NCBI GenBank assembly: GCA_018287875.1
Contig: JAGVVL010000015.1
Coordinates: 3,596,001-3,660,000, forward strand
Length of the DNA stretch: 64,000 bases
Source of the DNA: Nigrospora sphaerica
Lineage: Eukaryota > Ascomycota > Sordariomycetes > Amphisphaeriales > Apiosporaceae
Direction of reading: 5' to 3'
The notes under the pieces were generated by a model. It worked only from the letters and a program-made list of their open reading frames with translations, made no database searches and was not told the origin of the DNA. Both the position numbers and the translations under genes were made by a program. This document shows positions 33,481-45,810 of this stretch, piece after piece; position 1 is the first letter of the stretch; the number at the start of each line of letters is the position of its first letter.

Positions 33481-34056
33481 ATCATGCGGTTGAATCCGAC
33501 ACAAAGCAAGTCTTTTCGCTTCGTTCCAGAGACATCGTCAGACCAGTCTGAGGAAATAAGGCCCATCCTTCTTCATTAAGCATGTGTTGCATATAAGGCA
33601 CAGTTGCTGCAGGGCAATTGCTGATCAGTTTAGGTACCACAGCATGAAAACTATAAAGCGCTTCACATTTCGCCAAGCCTTATTTACCAGAACTACACAT
33701 ACGGTACATCTAATCCACCCACCCCGGATTTTCTATGTCCATGCCTGACGTGGAGGTACGTGGGTCTTAATTAACATCTAATTGAACCCTTCCCTACTGA
33801 TAAGGCCAGGGCTGCGCACGCCGAGCCCGCTAGAACAAATACAAACGACAACCCACCCAGCCGGGACAACTGTCAGCCCGACTGCGTACATTAATGTTGT
33901 TGCCTATCGGATATCTCACCCATTGTCCGACAACTCCAGTTTTATCTCGTAGCTGCGCCATATTCTTGCTTCATCTCCCATCCTCTCCCCCATGCTCTGG
34001 TCACGTAGACAGTACTGACTACTCTCGAGTTGCCTTGCGATAGGCCTTTCCCAATC
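33481..34056. other. Intergenic, upstream region of the SDR gene
   Basis: AT-richer, no gene or repeat supported. Confidence 0.4.
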
Positions 34057-35189
34057 ATGGCCACCTTTGATGCTGCCAGGTTCAACGGTCTCACGCCCGA
34101 GAAAGCAGCAAGCGTGCCGCGCTTCTTCTACCATCAACTAACCTGCAAGCCCGAGGTGGTCAAGCAGCCTCACCTGGACGGAAAGTCAGCCATAGTTACC
34201 GGCTCCAACACGGGCGTCGGCCTGGAGACAGCCCGTCAGCTGCTCGACCTGGGCGTCGCCCAGCTGATCCTGGCCGTGCGCAATGAAAAGAAAGGTGCCG
34301 CCGCGGCGACCAATATTTTGGCTGGCCGCGAGCCGCCTCTAGCCGCGAGTACTGTGCAAGTATGGAAACTCGACCTTAACGACTACGACTCGGTTGTAGC
34401 CTTCGTGGGGCGCTGCGAGAAGGAGCTATCCCGACTCGACGTTGCCGTCTTGAACGCCGGCGTGAGTCCTGCCGCGCTGCGTTTCAATCCCAAGACGGGC
34501 CACGAAGAAACCATCCAGGTCAACTACCTGTCCACCGCACTCCTGGCCCTTCTCCTACTCCCTGTTCTCGAGGCGAAGCGAGTCGAAGGCGTCGCCCCAC
34601 GTATCACCATCGTCAATTCCGAAGTCTCGGCATGGACCAAGTTCAAGGAGCGGAACGAGGTGCCTTTGCTCCCGGCCTTCGACAAGCCGGGCGCTAAGGT
34701 CGACATGCTCGACCGCATGATGGTCTCCAAGTTGCTGGGACAGTTCTTCCTGGCCGAGCTGACCCGCAGGGTACCCTCGTCCGTTGCTGTCATTAATGCC
34801 TGCTCACCGGCGACGGTGCACAACACCGAGTTCATGCGCGAAGTTGACGGTACCGTCTCGGCCACCATAACCAAGTTCGCGCAACGCCGCATCGCAAACG
34901 CCTCCCCCGTCGGCGCCCGCATGATCACGGATGCGGCCGTCCGGCATGGCGACGAGACGCACGGCCAATTTCTCTCGTTCCAGACCATGGTGCCGTATGT
35001 TGATACCTACATCCTTCGGTCTTTGCCCCAAAAGCTTGCAGTGCCGGTAGCTAACCAGCCTCTAGGCTTGCACCTATCGTATACTCACCAGAAGGCGAGG
35101 AGATATCAAAGAGACTCTGGCAAGAGACAATGACAGAGTTTGCCTTTGTAAAGCCAGAGGCAATACTTATGGATTTAACAACTCGGTAA
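34057..35189 (+). CDS. Short-chain dehydrogenase/reductase lacking the catalytic tyrosine
   Basis: Exons 34057-34994 and 35066-35189 give 353 residues. The 71-nt intron (GTATGT..CTAG, CTAAC branch) joins FQTMVP to LAPIVYSPEGEEISKRLWQE, the expected family ending; unspliced reading gives an unrelated tail. ATG at 34057 (MATFDAARF) follows a good context; an in-frame ATG 27 nt earlier is less likely. The cofactor motif is TGSNTGVG at residues 48-55, with LDLND, LNAGVS and the active-site strand ITIVNSEVS. At the catalytic Y-x-x-x-K the sequence is MMVSK: Lys225 is present but residue 221 is Met, not Tyr. Relatives read RYxVSK. The codons are ATG ATG, so more than one base has changed. The protein may still bind NAD(P) but standard SDR chemistry is doubtful. 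Otherwise the frame is intact and GC-rich. Confidence 0.88.
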
Positions 35190-36240
35190 CGTGTCAACAT
35201 CAAGACGGCAAGGCTGTGAATACACTTTCAAAATGTGCTACACAGAAATAGATTATTTCTTACCAAGTGATAGATTGAATAAATCAAGAAAAATTGAAGG
35301 ACTAAAGCCTCGGGGAGATGACTAAGAACAACAGGGTGTCCTGTGCCGGGGATCTCAATTGTACGGAATCAATTTGATGTACACCATTCGTGTTTCGGAT
35401 CTTCCTTCAACACCGGCCGATGCATTTTCGGCCAGCAGCCATACCCACGGGTGCGCCGCTCAAAGATCAGAACGTGTATAATATGTACCGCACCGCAGTT
35501 GTGAGCTTCTGTTGATATCTTCCAAAATTCAGCACGCAGTGTTGAGTTTCATAACATGCCAAGGCTCCACAGCATTGATTTGGACAAGAGTACAATAGAA
35601 CTCTAACTTAATTGCCACAAAGGCAATATTATGGTCGATTACAAAACTTTCACTCAGAAGCCCGGAGATGAAGACAGTCGACAGTGGGTGAGAAGAAAAT
35701 GCCACTCCTAAGCATGACGCAAGCCAGAGAAGAGACGCAGCGCACTGTTCGTGTCGAAGAGGTCAAAATTATCTCCTCGTGAGCATCGAGCAATGTCTTA
35801 GTCTCCCGCTTTCTACAGTGAGTCCCAGAATCAGCTGGAAACCGAAGGGCTCAGCCACGCGTATTCATATAGCCCACAAGACCACAGCAGGCGGGATTAA
35901 CGGTACCTCTCTACCCATCCCGAAAGGCACAAGCCAAAGACGGCTGATGGTTCCTTTTGCACCGTACAAGGTTCAAAGACTGTCGAAGGAAAAGGATATT
36001 CTGCGACAGAGCAGTCCTACTGTGACTGGCATATGCTACCTCGAGCGTTACATGCGTTGAACGAAGTACCGTGCGCCCCACGGGCCGAAAAAGGGACATC
36101 TTCGCACACTCCAGTGGAAGATGGGCGATAGAAAGCCTCCATCGTGCTTGTAGGATAGCCTCAGAGAAGTCGGTTTACTATGGGCGAGAGGGGCACACCG
36201 GATGAGCTGCTGAATCTACTCAAGGAACAGGGGGGGTGAT
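35190..36240. other. Intergenic, no gene supported
   Basis: AT-richer region after the SDR gene. No recognisable feature. Confidence 0.4.
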
Positions 36241-36640
36241 TTGTGCACATCAGCTCAAGCACGCAGAGAGTCAACATCAGAGCAACTTGTTTTTTCCTAC
36301 ACGGGCAACGTGGATAACAACAGGAATGACGATGCCGAGATCTGTGCAGCGCCCATGGGCGCCTCCACGAAGCTCTGGGCCAAGCTTGGCAGCATGGCAT
36401 ACTGGCCCACACCCATAGAGGACGTGGTGATAGACAAAATGAACTCGAAGTCGACGTTCGCGGGCTACTTTCAGGTCCACTCCTGAACCAAACGTCAAAG
36501 AGCTGCGCCAGGCCGTGGGCAACTTTACTCGGTACGGCCAGGAGAAGACCTTCGTCAGCTATGCACACGGTGACGAACAGCTCGAGAAAATCTATGGCCG
36601 GAACAATCTACTACGCCTGGCCAAACTGGAGGAATTGTGA
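36241..36640 (+). pseudogene. Relic of the C-terminal domain of an FAD-linked oxidase
   Basis: The plus strand near 36490-36640 reads NVKELRQAVGNFTRYGQE, FVSYAHGDEQLEKIYGRNN and LLRLAKLEEL before a stop. The Y-x-x-Y-x-HGDE...YG-x-NL-x-RL-x-x-LK pattern is the usual end of berberine-bridge-type oxidases. Upstream frames (from about 36300) contain AEICAAPMGASTKLWAKLG but are broken by stops and frame changes. No FAD-binding domain is left. Together with the fragment at 27705-28025 it suggests that FAD-oxidase genes have been lost here. Confidence 0.45.
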
Positions 36641-36841
36641 GATCCAACAATTATGTTTCATTTAAAAAGTCACTGCCGGCTGAGTATGTTAAATCATGAC
36701 TGGGCCACAAGTACGGGGCTTTCCTACTCGAAACATTGTACTCGTTGGAATAATACGCGCTGGGTAAGTGATTGTGTGTATAAACAGTCTTTCCGATTCT
36801 ACTCTGGTTCTTCCACGCGCCTTCTCTTCATCTTTAATCAG

Positions 36842-38347
36842 TCACTCATCAGTTCCGCCTTCGCCCAAATGTACCAGAGACACACCCTCCCTAGCTCCAC
36901 TTGTGTCTTCATTGAACCAAGAGTCACGCAAGATCTCGGCTGGCGTTGGCCGCTTCGCGGGATCGTACTGCAAGATGCGGCGAACTAGCGCCTTCACCCG
37001 GCCCGCCTCCTCGGCGCTGAGGTCGGGCTTGGCCTCGTCAAACATGTCCTCCATCGAGCTTTGCTCCATCATCAGCGGCTCATCGCCCTCGGGCACCCCG
37101 CCGAGCGCACTATTGAACAGCTGGCCTTCGGGCATGAAGTACTGCGACGCCGTCTTCCAGTGTTCGTACAGATCCCGGGGGAGAGGGCCGAGGCAGGCGG
37201 TGAGGGAGAGCAGGTGGTCGTCGTCCTGGTGCGTTTCGGACGGATACCACAGCACACAGAAGAGCGGCTGTCCGGTGATCAATTCGAAGACGAGGCAGCC
37301 GAAACTCCATACGTCGATGGTTGGGTTCACTTCTCCGGTAAGAACCAACTCGGGCGCTCGGAGGCCAAGTGGAACGATGGGCTTGGCCGGTGGGTCAGTG
37401 AAGAGGAACGCTATGTGAGGAAAGACCCATCGTGTTAGCTATCACTGGACGGTGGAAAGGAAAGCAGCGTACGAATGTATACGAACTACCACCCATGTCA
37501 GACAGTTTAACTTGAGGATCTTCGGTGATGCGGGTAAAAGGTGTCAATGGCTGGGCTATGCAGAGATAGCGTGGGGCCCATTTGTCTGGTTTCCGTCCAG
37601 TCTCTGTACCGGAGGCGAGATGGATTCGGCATCGACATCTTCGAGCTGTCGCAGCTCATCCTCGGGCCGCGTATTGATATTATCTAGGGAGAAGAGCATA
37701 TTACCGGGCTGGAAGTCGCCATGGTCGATTCCGTTGTTGTGGAGAACGGCCAGAGCCTGCAAGGCCTGCTTCAGAATGCTCTTGGCCATCGGGGGAGGGT
37801 AGCGTATTTTCATTCCCCACATCCGCGGTTTGAACTAGGGCAGCTCCTCAACCACAGTGTTGACGCTGGGACCCATGGGCTCGAATACGAGACACTAGTG
37901 AGTGCCATTGGGGCCTACATGGTCGAAGTCATCCAGCAGCTGTGTGATACGCTGCGGTCCTTGTCCCGGCATGATTTCAGCGATGCGGCGCAACATTTGC
38001 AGCCCCTTGGTCGGACCGGCATCCGCGACCAGGACCTTCAGCGCGACGTATCGGCTATTCCTAGAGTGGAATAAGCCAAATTTGTCCAATGTATGGGCGG
38101 AAGCCCCGGGGGGGGGGTCGGATTACCTCAGGTCACGAGCCAGCCAAACGGTCGAGAATGCACCATCGCCCAGTTTCCGGATCACCTTGTACTGTCCATG
38201 ATGGAAAGTATCACCAAGGTGTACGGGATGCAAGCCGCCGGGTCGGTAGTTCTCTACCCATTCGCAAGGCGATGTGATGGTTTGAAACCGCCACTCGTCA
38301 TCGTGGGGAGGCCTCGATGGTGGGGTAGGAGGAGGCGAGGATTCCAT
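36842..38347 (-). pseudogene. SRPK-type protein kinase gene with two nonsense codons and a frameshift
   Basis: Reading begins at ATG 38347 (MESSPPPTPP) with WVENYRPGGLHPVHLGD and the glycine loop KLGDGAFSTVWLARD. A 66-nt intron (38126-38061, GTAATC..CTAG) leads to NSRYVALKVLVADAG, which holds the ATP-binding Lys. The frame then hits TAG at 37895-37897 (before CLVFEPMG) and TAG at 37835-37837 (in ELP-x-FKPRMWG). The catalytic loop HGDFQPGN is intact. A one-base loss near 37590 shifts the frame between QRLDG and KWAPRYLC. After VKLSDMGG an intron (GTAGTT..ATAG) leads to LGLRAPELVL, DVWSFGCLVFELITG and the rest of the C-lobe to TGA at 36842. The layout is that of fungal SRPK-like kinases. Both stops fit CAG to TAG. 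As written no full kinase can be made. Confidence 0.8.
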
Positions 38348-39452
38348 GGTGGCAGCGGCGGCGCGCTGAGCGACAAGCGGCACACGGATAGAATGCTCTG
38401 GCATATACTCCAAACCACAATGGCAGGAGGACGGGGAGGTAGGGACTAAAAGATCTTGACAGGCACTGTACCCAATGCCGCGCGCGCATTTATGGCCTTC
38501 TGTGAGGCCCCACGTTCGCTTTGGAATTCGGAAACGCAGGAAACCGGGGCGTAGCGCCCGGTGGTTTTCTCCCGGCCGCCACGGCGTTCCCCAAGACTGC
38601 GTACCATTGGCTCGGTAATATGCGCGACTTATAACGGCACCAAAGAATTAGTTCCATTTACACTACATCTTTAATGGCGAGAAAGTCACAGAAGGTGACG
38701 GAAACGATTTGGAAGCTTGTCCAGGACACAGCCCACAAGCATTCCGTTGTGGCTGATTGTACTGTCCATCTCTTGGTTGCTAGTGGGGAACCAGGCATGC
38801 AGTTGGCTATTTTTATGCAGGTACTCATTTGCTCAGAGTACAGTTGTGGCTGTTCTCGCCTTCAACAGGCCACAAGCGTGAAATCCACTGTAGCCTAGCA
38901 AGGAATCAGCCCTGTCTTGTGCAACATTCAATTCTCTGCACTGAGGCGGGTGCTGTGCAGTTTCCTTGCCTTTGTCGGCAAGCCACGTCGTAAACATCTC
39001 GTATCCGAGCCTCATTATTGGCTGCTGTCAAGTCCTTCGCTTATCGTTTACTAAGTAGGTTTTGGTAGAAGAATTGTTGGCAAGGACACAAGTAGCCAGG
39101 AGCGCTGCCTCTAGATAGTAGAGTCCTATGCCGTTTCCGTGTCGAGCCCGGAAGGCTGATTCGTGGTAAAGACATCTTTTAGTTGCTCGTTTATGCACCC
39201 ATCATCTGCTTAGCCGATACACGTAAAAGGCATCATACCCTGAGAAGCTAATGGCCTGTCATCTAGAGTGTCGGGCAGGTGATCGCCCTCGAGCTGTAGA
39301 GCGCAATCTTAATTTGCATCATCCTGGAAAGGGCAACGGTGGCCACGACGGCATATTCTTCTCCAGAGACTGAGCGCGGCGGGACAACATCAAATTGGCG
39401 CACACGTAAGCAGCCACCTGTGACTAATATGGGATCGTCTCTACCTTGCTCA
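38348..39452. other. Intergenic, no gene supported
   Basis: Promoter side of the kinase relic and 3' side of the symporter. No recognisable feature. Confidence 0.4.
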
Positions 39453-41632
39453 TCAAGTCGACTTCCTTTCCGTACTTACACCCCTTTCGAGGCCACCCTC
39501 CGCATTGCCGGGAGAGTGGTCCATTGGCGCTACCGCCCCAACAACGATGATAGGGTCCGACGTCACGCCGGGCATGGGGGTCGGACCGTGATCAATCTTG
39601 CGAGCGGGCGGTACGATGATGTTGAACCAGCGGGGGACAACCAAGCCCACAACAACCAAGATCATGGCGATATGGGCGTTGGCGAAGCCAAAGATATGCA
39701 GCGGGTCGTTACGCAGTTCGTGGAATTGCGGGTAGTTGAAGGCACAAATGATGGCCAAGATGGGAGCGCTGATGAAGCGCATAACGGGGGCCCAGTAGAT
39801 GGGGATAGCCCACGCCTTGCCAACAGCAATGACGACGTTGAGATCTCGTGTCAGCTGGTTTCCCTGAACATAGAAAACGCGTTAACACGTTGTTGACCCT
39901 CATTCACGTTGACACTAAGTAGCTGCAGAGTGGACAACTTACAGAATAGAATGCCAACATCCAGAGCTTGGAGAGAGCTGGGCTCCTCCCCCAGAAGCAC
40001 GGTGCCGCAATCGTTGGCGTCTTGGCGAGCACAAGGGCGGCACCCGTACACAGGAAGAAGAGACCAAAGCCAAAACCCGCACCAGCGCCAGCCGTGACAG
40101 TGTGGGCCACCACGAGTCCGAAGATCATGGAGCCCAGGTAACCAAGGTTAAAGATGATCCAGGAAACCAGGCCTACCTGGTCGATGACATCGTTTATGCG
40201 GTAAATCATGGTGGCCGATACCATCTCGCTGAATACGACAAACACTAGGGAGAGGTTATTGATCCACTTATCGATGGCGTCGAGCAGATAGAAGCCGAAC
40301 TGGGTGCAGTACAGGAGGGAAAAGAGGAAAGAGACGACAACGGCGACGGTACAGACGGCCCAGCGCGGGATCTTAGTGCCCCAGCTCGAATCGCAGACCA
40401 TGGTGACGACGGACTCGAGCATGGCGAAGGCCGAGGAGACGCCGAGGAGTACGAGGGTGGAGAAGAAAAGGACGGCCCAGAAGTTGGCGCCGGGCATGGC
40501 GGCGATGGCCTCGGGGTAGGTGACGAAGGCGACTTCGAAGGTGCCCAGCACGACGCCGGCCTCGGGCCGCAGGCCCAGGTAGCCGACGACGCTGAAGACG
40601 GCAAAGGCGGCGCAGACCTCGATGAGGCTGTTGGAGAAGGCGATGATGAGCGTGTCCTGGACCGCGTTGGAGAAGCGTGAGTTGTACGACGCGTATGACG
40701 TGAAGTAGCCCATGCCGATGCCGATGGAGAAGAAGATCTGCCCCACGGCCGAGAGCCAGATGTCGCCCGTCGCCAGTTTTTCAGAGTGCCACTGGCCCAT
40801 GTACATTCGGATTCCTTCAATAGAGTTGGGTAACGTGGCCGAGCCGCCAATGAGGATGACAGTCATAATGATGGGCAGGCTCATGGTGATGTATACAACG
40901 CGGCCGGTGAGACCAACGCCTAATCACGAGGTCAGCGCCTCTCCGTCTCTCATGACTAGTTATGTCTACTGCCAATAAAGGGAAGAATGAGTCTGGGGAG
41001 AAGACGGCGTAGAAGGCAGCGCGTGTACCTTTCCACATGCAGAGCCATACGAGAGCCCAGGTAAAGAGACACCAGCCCACCGTCTCACCAACGATGGCGG
41101 TGCCGGGGTATGTGAGATAGACGCCGCTGCCCGCGACGGGGGCGACGTTGGCGACGACGTCGGCGAGGTAGAAATCGCGGCCGCGGCCGGTCCAGGGCAG
41201 GGGGCTGCGGAAGGAGTGGCGGAAGTAGGTCATGACCCAGGCAAGGATGGGGACATAGTAAGAAACGATGACGTAGCCGGCGAAGATGACAGCGAGGCCG
41301 ACGCCCTTAGTTCGCGGGTCGAGGTGGTGGTAGGCGACGACGCAGCCAGCGCGGTAGGCCTGGCCGAGGCTGATCTCGAGCGCGAGGGCTGGGAGACCCA
41401 GGAGCAGCAAGGCCAGCAAATAGGGGATGAACCACTGCAGCCCGTAGTGCGCAAACGCCTGCGACGGGTACCGCAGCAGGTTTCCCAGTCCCACGGCGCC
41501 GCCCATGGCCGCCAGCACGAACGACGCCCGCGAAGGCCACATGTCGCGCCCGTCCTCTTCCTTTTCCGCCTCGGGAGCGAAGAAGCGGCCCAGCTTCTCG
41601 ACGAGCCCCGTGGCTGATAATATTGACCCCAT
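39453..41632 (-). CDS. Sodium:neurotransmitter symporter family transporter (SLC6-like)
   Basis: Three exons, 41632-41029, 40919-39943 and 39863-39453, encode 663 residues. Introns are 109 nt (GTACAC..TTAG) and 79 nt (GTAAGT..TCAG). The first membrane helix carries the family signature AAMGGAVGLGNLLRYP at about residue 45, where the unwound GLGN and following Arg form part of the ion and substrate site. About twelve hydrophobic segments follow, including GQIFFSIGIGMGYFTSYASY (helix 6 region) and LLGVSSAFAMLESVVT (helix 8 region). The N- and C-termini are hydrophilic and cytosolic. Fungal members are sodium- or proton-coupled carriers at the plasma membrane, probably for amino acids or related amines; the substrate is unknown. 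The frame is intact across both splices. Its neighbours are decayed genes, so it stands out as one of the live genes here. Confidence 0.92.
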
Positions 41633-44113
41633 CGCAGTGACGGCGGCGACTATTGGGAAATGGCCGGGGGTCTGAGAGACCCGAGAGGGTGTGGAGGTGT
41701 TTTCGGGTGTGTCAGATGGACGATGAGGGAAAGCAGAGCGAGGGTCCTATTGCAGCTTCATCTCCCTCTTGCAGATTGCTTGTGACTACCCGGCTCTGTA
41801 TATTTGTGAGCAAATACACTGAATTAGCGAGAAAACGGTCGTTAACCTCGCTTTCCAGAAGAAACTGGTCCATCTCGGCAGCGGGAGGGACGCCCGCCTA
41901 CTTAAGCCTCAGATCATGCCTTACGAACGAGGGTGGGACATGAAAACCACCACTAAAGGTATCGGCTATCGACTTATCAGTGCCAAGGGGAGAAACGGAG
42001 GCTTCACCTTCCCGAACTGTTGATACTACGCTGTAGCTTCTTGGGGCCCAGGGCTTGTGGCCGCGCTGGGAGGGCGTGCCGAGCCTTGCCGAGCCTTGCC
42101 GAGCCTTGCTGAGCGCTGGACGCCGCTATAATTGGCGACGCAAGCCCCACGCTGGCGATCGCGTGCTTCGCGCAACCATACGACAGCCAAGCCTTGGTCC
42201 GGGTGCCGTGAAGCCGGGCTCGCCCTACCGTAGACCCTATCGTATTCTGTCCATTTGCCGGCCGGCTACCCACCAAGATCACTTGGAAAAATTAGCCATT
42301 GGCCCTGCTTATCAGCAGCAACCGGCCCCATGGGGACAGTTATACCGCTGGATTCGGGGGGCTGCCAGCTCGGTCCCCCAAGTGATACCTCAACTAACCC
42401 TCGCTCTGCTCACTTTCGGCTCTCATATCGGCCGCCAGGACGGCTTCCCACAACGTTCAAAGGATCGCATGGGCCGTCACTTCCTCTTCGATGTCATCCA
42501 GGCGGCTCCGTACACGCATATCAGCTTGGTTGGTTTCTATCTGCGACATGCAGTCCTATAGCGGCGAATCTTTCCCCCGGTTTATAAGGAACGGCTCGCG
42601 CTGTTAACGGCGTGAGGTTTTACACAGAACGTCGAGTAATCAAGTCTCTAGGTAATAAATTATGCATTGCCGTTGTTTGGATGTGACTTACGTTAAGATT
42701 CTTCGCATACGCCTTTGATTTGTGCCGTATTCTAGTTTTGATATCGTCTGTAGGTGACGCACCAGCTCGGTGTACTCAATTCAGTCAATCAAAATGCTTC
42801 ATCTGAGAAAAATCTGGTCGAAGCAGCGCTTTTCCAGCCTTGAAAGTCGTCTAGTTGACCGCGGCGCATGATGGGGCACGTAGCCAACAACACCCGGTCC
42901 CGACTGTGCGTCCCATAGTCTTCATATTTCACTCTCGTAATAAGCCTTACTTCCTGCTCGAACATTACTATTTCCACCCCAAATATTCTCAAAGAGTCTC
43001 CAACCGCTTATCTATCGCCTCTGGAATGTCTCTGGCTTGCCTCCACACCTTAATGACAGCTTATTGCTAGCGCAACTAAATCGTTTGGCTGGTTATAGCC
43101 GCGCATTTGGCAAGAATCATGCGGTGAGTAGCGCCGCCGGGTCCAGAGGCGATGTTGAACCGTAGCGTCGTGACCAATCCTTGTTTCATTTCCCTTGTTC
43201 TCTAAGTGGTAGCAAGAGACTTTTTATATACATGTAACTAGTGTCCCTTGGTAGAGATATGAACGTATACACTGGTAGAACTATACACTAGTCGGACTTC
43301 CAACACTCGGAAATTGCATGGTGATGCAACTAGTGGTGTTGAACATTGTGAGGGGGTTGCAAGGAGGCGAGAGGAGCCTACGTTGAATGAGGCAGGGCGA
43401 TGAGACTTCTGTGGATTTGGTTTGCTCATGGTCGGGAATAAAACCAGAACGCACAGTGATATCGGAGCTCGGCATTTTCTCATGGATCCGTTGATAAATA
43501 TCTCGTTGGACACATAGCTGCCCTGGCACACGTTAGCAAACTACCTTGGTCCGGCCTATAATAATGACTAACAGTACTACACAGGGAAGTTTAAATGACA
43601 CGGCATGTTCTTTAAAACAGGCAATCGATTTGTGGATGGGTTGACCCAACTGTGTCCTACCTTTAGAACAAAAGGGCGCATCCGGTTACAGCGGAGAGCC
43701 AAATGATGTAGCCCAGGATGATAACGATGCCGGAGGACAGCATTTCTTCGGGTACCCTAAGACGTTGGGACAACGGCTAGTTTTCATTGGAGACTGAAGG
43801 TAGTGATATAAGTTTGTAATCTGTTGGCGGTTGAGCACGAATGTTAGAGTGGTTGATGAGCTCTCAATGGCGGCAGGTGTTCCATCAGGGGGAATGATCC
43901 GACATAAGAGGATAAACTCGGTTATAAGGAGTACTTGATTAGGTTTTTCTAATCGTTCATAGAAACGTAACCCGCCGTATAACCGTCATTTAGCCCGCAA
44001 TCGTAATAATCCGCATTAACTTTAAATACCAACCGTCGTACAACTGATGTCATTTCGGACGCCCCACAGTGGTAGCTAGTATTGGCCGGTGCTATCTCAT
44101 TATCGAGGGACTA
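41633..44113. other. Long intergenic region
   Basis: No supported gene. Contains a short TGCCGAGCCT tandem array and AT-rich DNA near 43550-44050 before the pogo element. Confidence 0.4.
42077..42114. repeat. 10-bp tandem repeat, almost four copies
   Basis: TGCCGAGCCT three times, then TGCTGAGCGC. Confidence 0.75.
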
Positions 44114-45810
44114 AGCTGGGGCACCCCTCCAAGCGACACCCCCTTCACGCGCCAGCAGTTTTGGGGTCGTCTCACGATGACCCCGTCGGACGAAAAGACG
44201 GATATCTCCATAACCAGATAAGCTAGGAACTATCTAATGTTCTTTAAGAGACGATGATGCACTCCTCTGCCTCACTATTGTTTTTTTCTTCCCCATCTTC
44301 CAGGTCTATCCATCCTTCTCCGTCGGAGTCTAGGTTGGGGCTATCAGGTATGATCCCCATCTCCCTTTTAACTCGTCTGACGTCTCGAATAGCAAAAAAC
44401 TGCTCCTGCGTAGTCGGACGTACTCTGCGACGTTGTTGAGGCTTCTGGCGCTCCAGTGCAGCTGCTAGTTGCTCGTTCCACTACGTGAGACTGGCGATCT
44501 CTATGCAACTATCGTTAAGGGCCTTCCTGACCTTGCGTATGAATAATCGGAAGGTTGGTAGTCCGTACGCTGGCTCCAGTAACTGCAGGTCTCTGACGAT
44601 TTCACTGATCTGACGTGCGTTCCTTAAGGTCTGGGACACTATAGCAGATATCGCAGCTAGTGAGTCCGTCTCTGGAGGCCTTGTTTCTGGTGTTGTAGGC
44701 CGGTCTGGACAGTCCTGGTTACGCTGCCGAGCTAGCCTACTATTGAGAGGCTTAAGACGGTCCTTTGGATAGAATCCAGTTGCTCGCAAGCCTTCAGCAA
44801 TATTAGCTGGAGTGAAGACCTCCTTCCGAGCCTTATTCCAGGCCTCTAGGAACTCCGGTTTCTTCGGCGCCATCGTTAAGCTGGCCGCGCAGATTTCGCG
44901 GAGGTGCTTCCGATAGCTGCGCTTGAGTACTGAAAAGGAGCCCAAGTCCAGGGGCTGGAGGACCTGCGAGGTGTGAGCCGGAAGGAAGTCTAGCCAGACC
45001 TTCGCCTCAAGGCAAGTCAGCATAAACTCCTCCGTGACGTGGCTGCCATGGCCGTCTAGAATCGTCAACCACTCTATATTGCTAGGGTCCATGGTTTATA
45101 TCTTGGTCCTCGAAGCTGGCCCGATGACTAAGGGGTTGTCCCCAAGGCTAAGCATGCTGCCAATCTTGCCGACGTTCCAAGTATCCTCCGGGAGCACCTC
45201 AGCCAGCTTAGGGTCCTCAAGGCGGTCGAAAAACTCCTCAATATTGGCTCGTGAGGCGCCGTTAACGCGAAGGAAATCGATTCCAGTAGACCTGACGGAC
45301 TTGACGAGGGGATTCCTCTTGAAGAAACCAAGGTGCCAGCGTTTTTCAAGGCGCTGGTGGTTCCCAGAGGCCTTTGCCAGCGTCTGGGCGAATAGACGAA
45401 AGCGTGAGTGTGGAGGAGACCAGCTAAGTCTTGCTTGCAGCAACACCCAGTCGGCTAGTTGCTGTTCTAACGCTGGTGAGAGGGTTTGGCGCGAGCTGTT
45501 AGTCGTTTTCCTAGTCGGAATACCCTCAAGGCGGCGCCGTAGATAGTCTTTAGAGACATAGAACTGTCTGGCAGCCTCGCGGATAGGCATGCCGGCTCCG
45601 ATGAGGTCTAGAGCAACGATAAGTTGGTCTGGGTCCATGGCAATAATCTCACTAGAAAGAGCAGAATAAGCCAAATAGATTGAGCTCAATAACAACTGTA
45701 GGCATATTGGTTGACTAAATATCGTCGAGTGACCTCACTTGAAGCATCTTGAGACGACCCTCAAACTGCTGGCGCGTGAAGGGGGTGTCGCTTGGAGGGG
45801 TGCCCCAGCT
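44114..45810 (-). mobile_element. Pogo-family DNA transposon, internally deleted, with long terminal inverted repeats
   Basis: The left end from 44114 (AGCTGGGGCACCCCTCC) and the right end to 45810 are inverted copies of each other, perfect over about 49 bp and recognisable to about 70 bp (to GGTCGTCTCA) with two mismatches. A TA dinucleotide borders each end (44112-44113 and 45811-45812), the usual pogo/Tc1 target duplication. The interior carries one degraded transposase on the minus strand. Its length of 1,697 bp is short for an autonomous fungal pogo element, in agreement with the missing catalytic block. Confidence 0.88.
44481..45638 (-). pseudogene. Pogo transposase, catalytic core deleted and one nonsense codon
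   Basis: Starts at ATG 45638 (MDPDQLIVALDLI). The N-terminus is a helix-turn-helix (GMPIREAARQFYVSKDYLRRRLEG), then a CENP-B-like DNA-binding part (QQLADWVLLQA...LGFFKRNP). Where relatives have the first catalytic Asp (N-x-DE-x-G) this copy reads WNVGKIG. About 80-90 residues usual between that site and the second Asp are missing. TAA at 45096-45098 then interrupts the frame before IEWLTILDGHGSHVTEEF (second Asp) and HTSQVLQPLDLGSFS (third Asp). The C-terminus (ANIAEGLRATGFYP) is normal. The stop fits CAA to TAA. It cannot encode an active enzyme, though the long terminal repeats could still be recognised by one supplied in trans. Confidence 0.85.

Noticed and set aside
44114..44162. The two pogo elements as copies of one family
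   Set aside because: Their terminal repeats and transposase sequences differ clearly; they are separate families.
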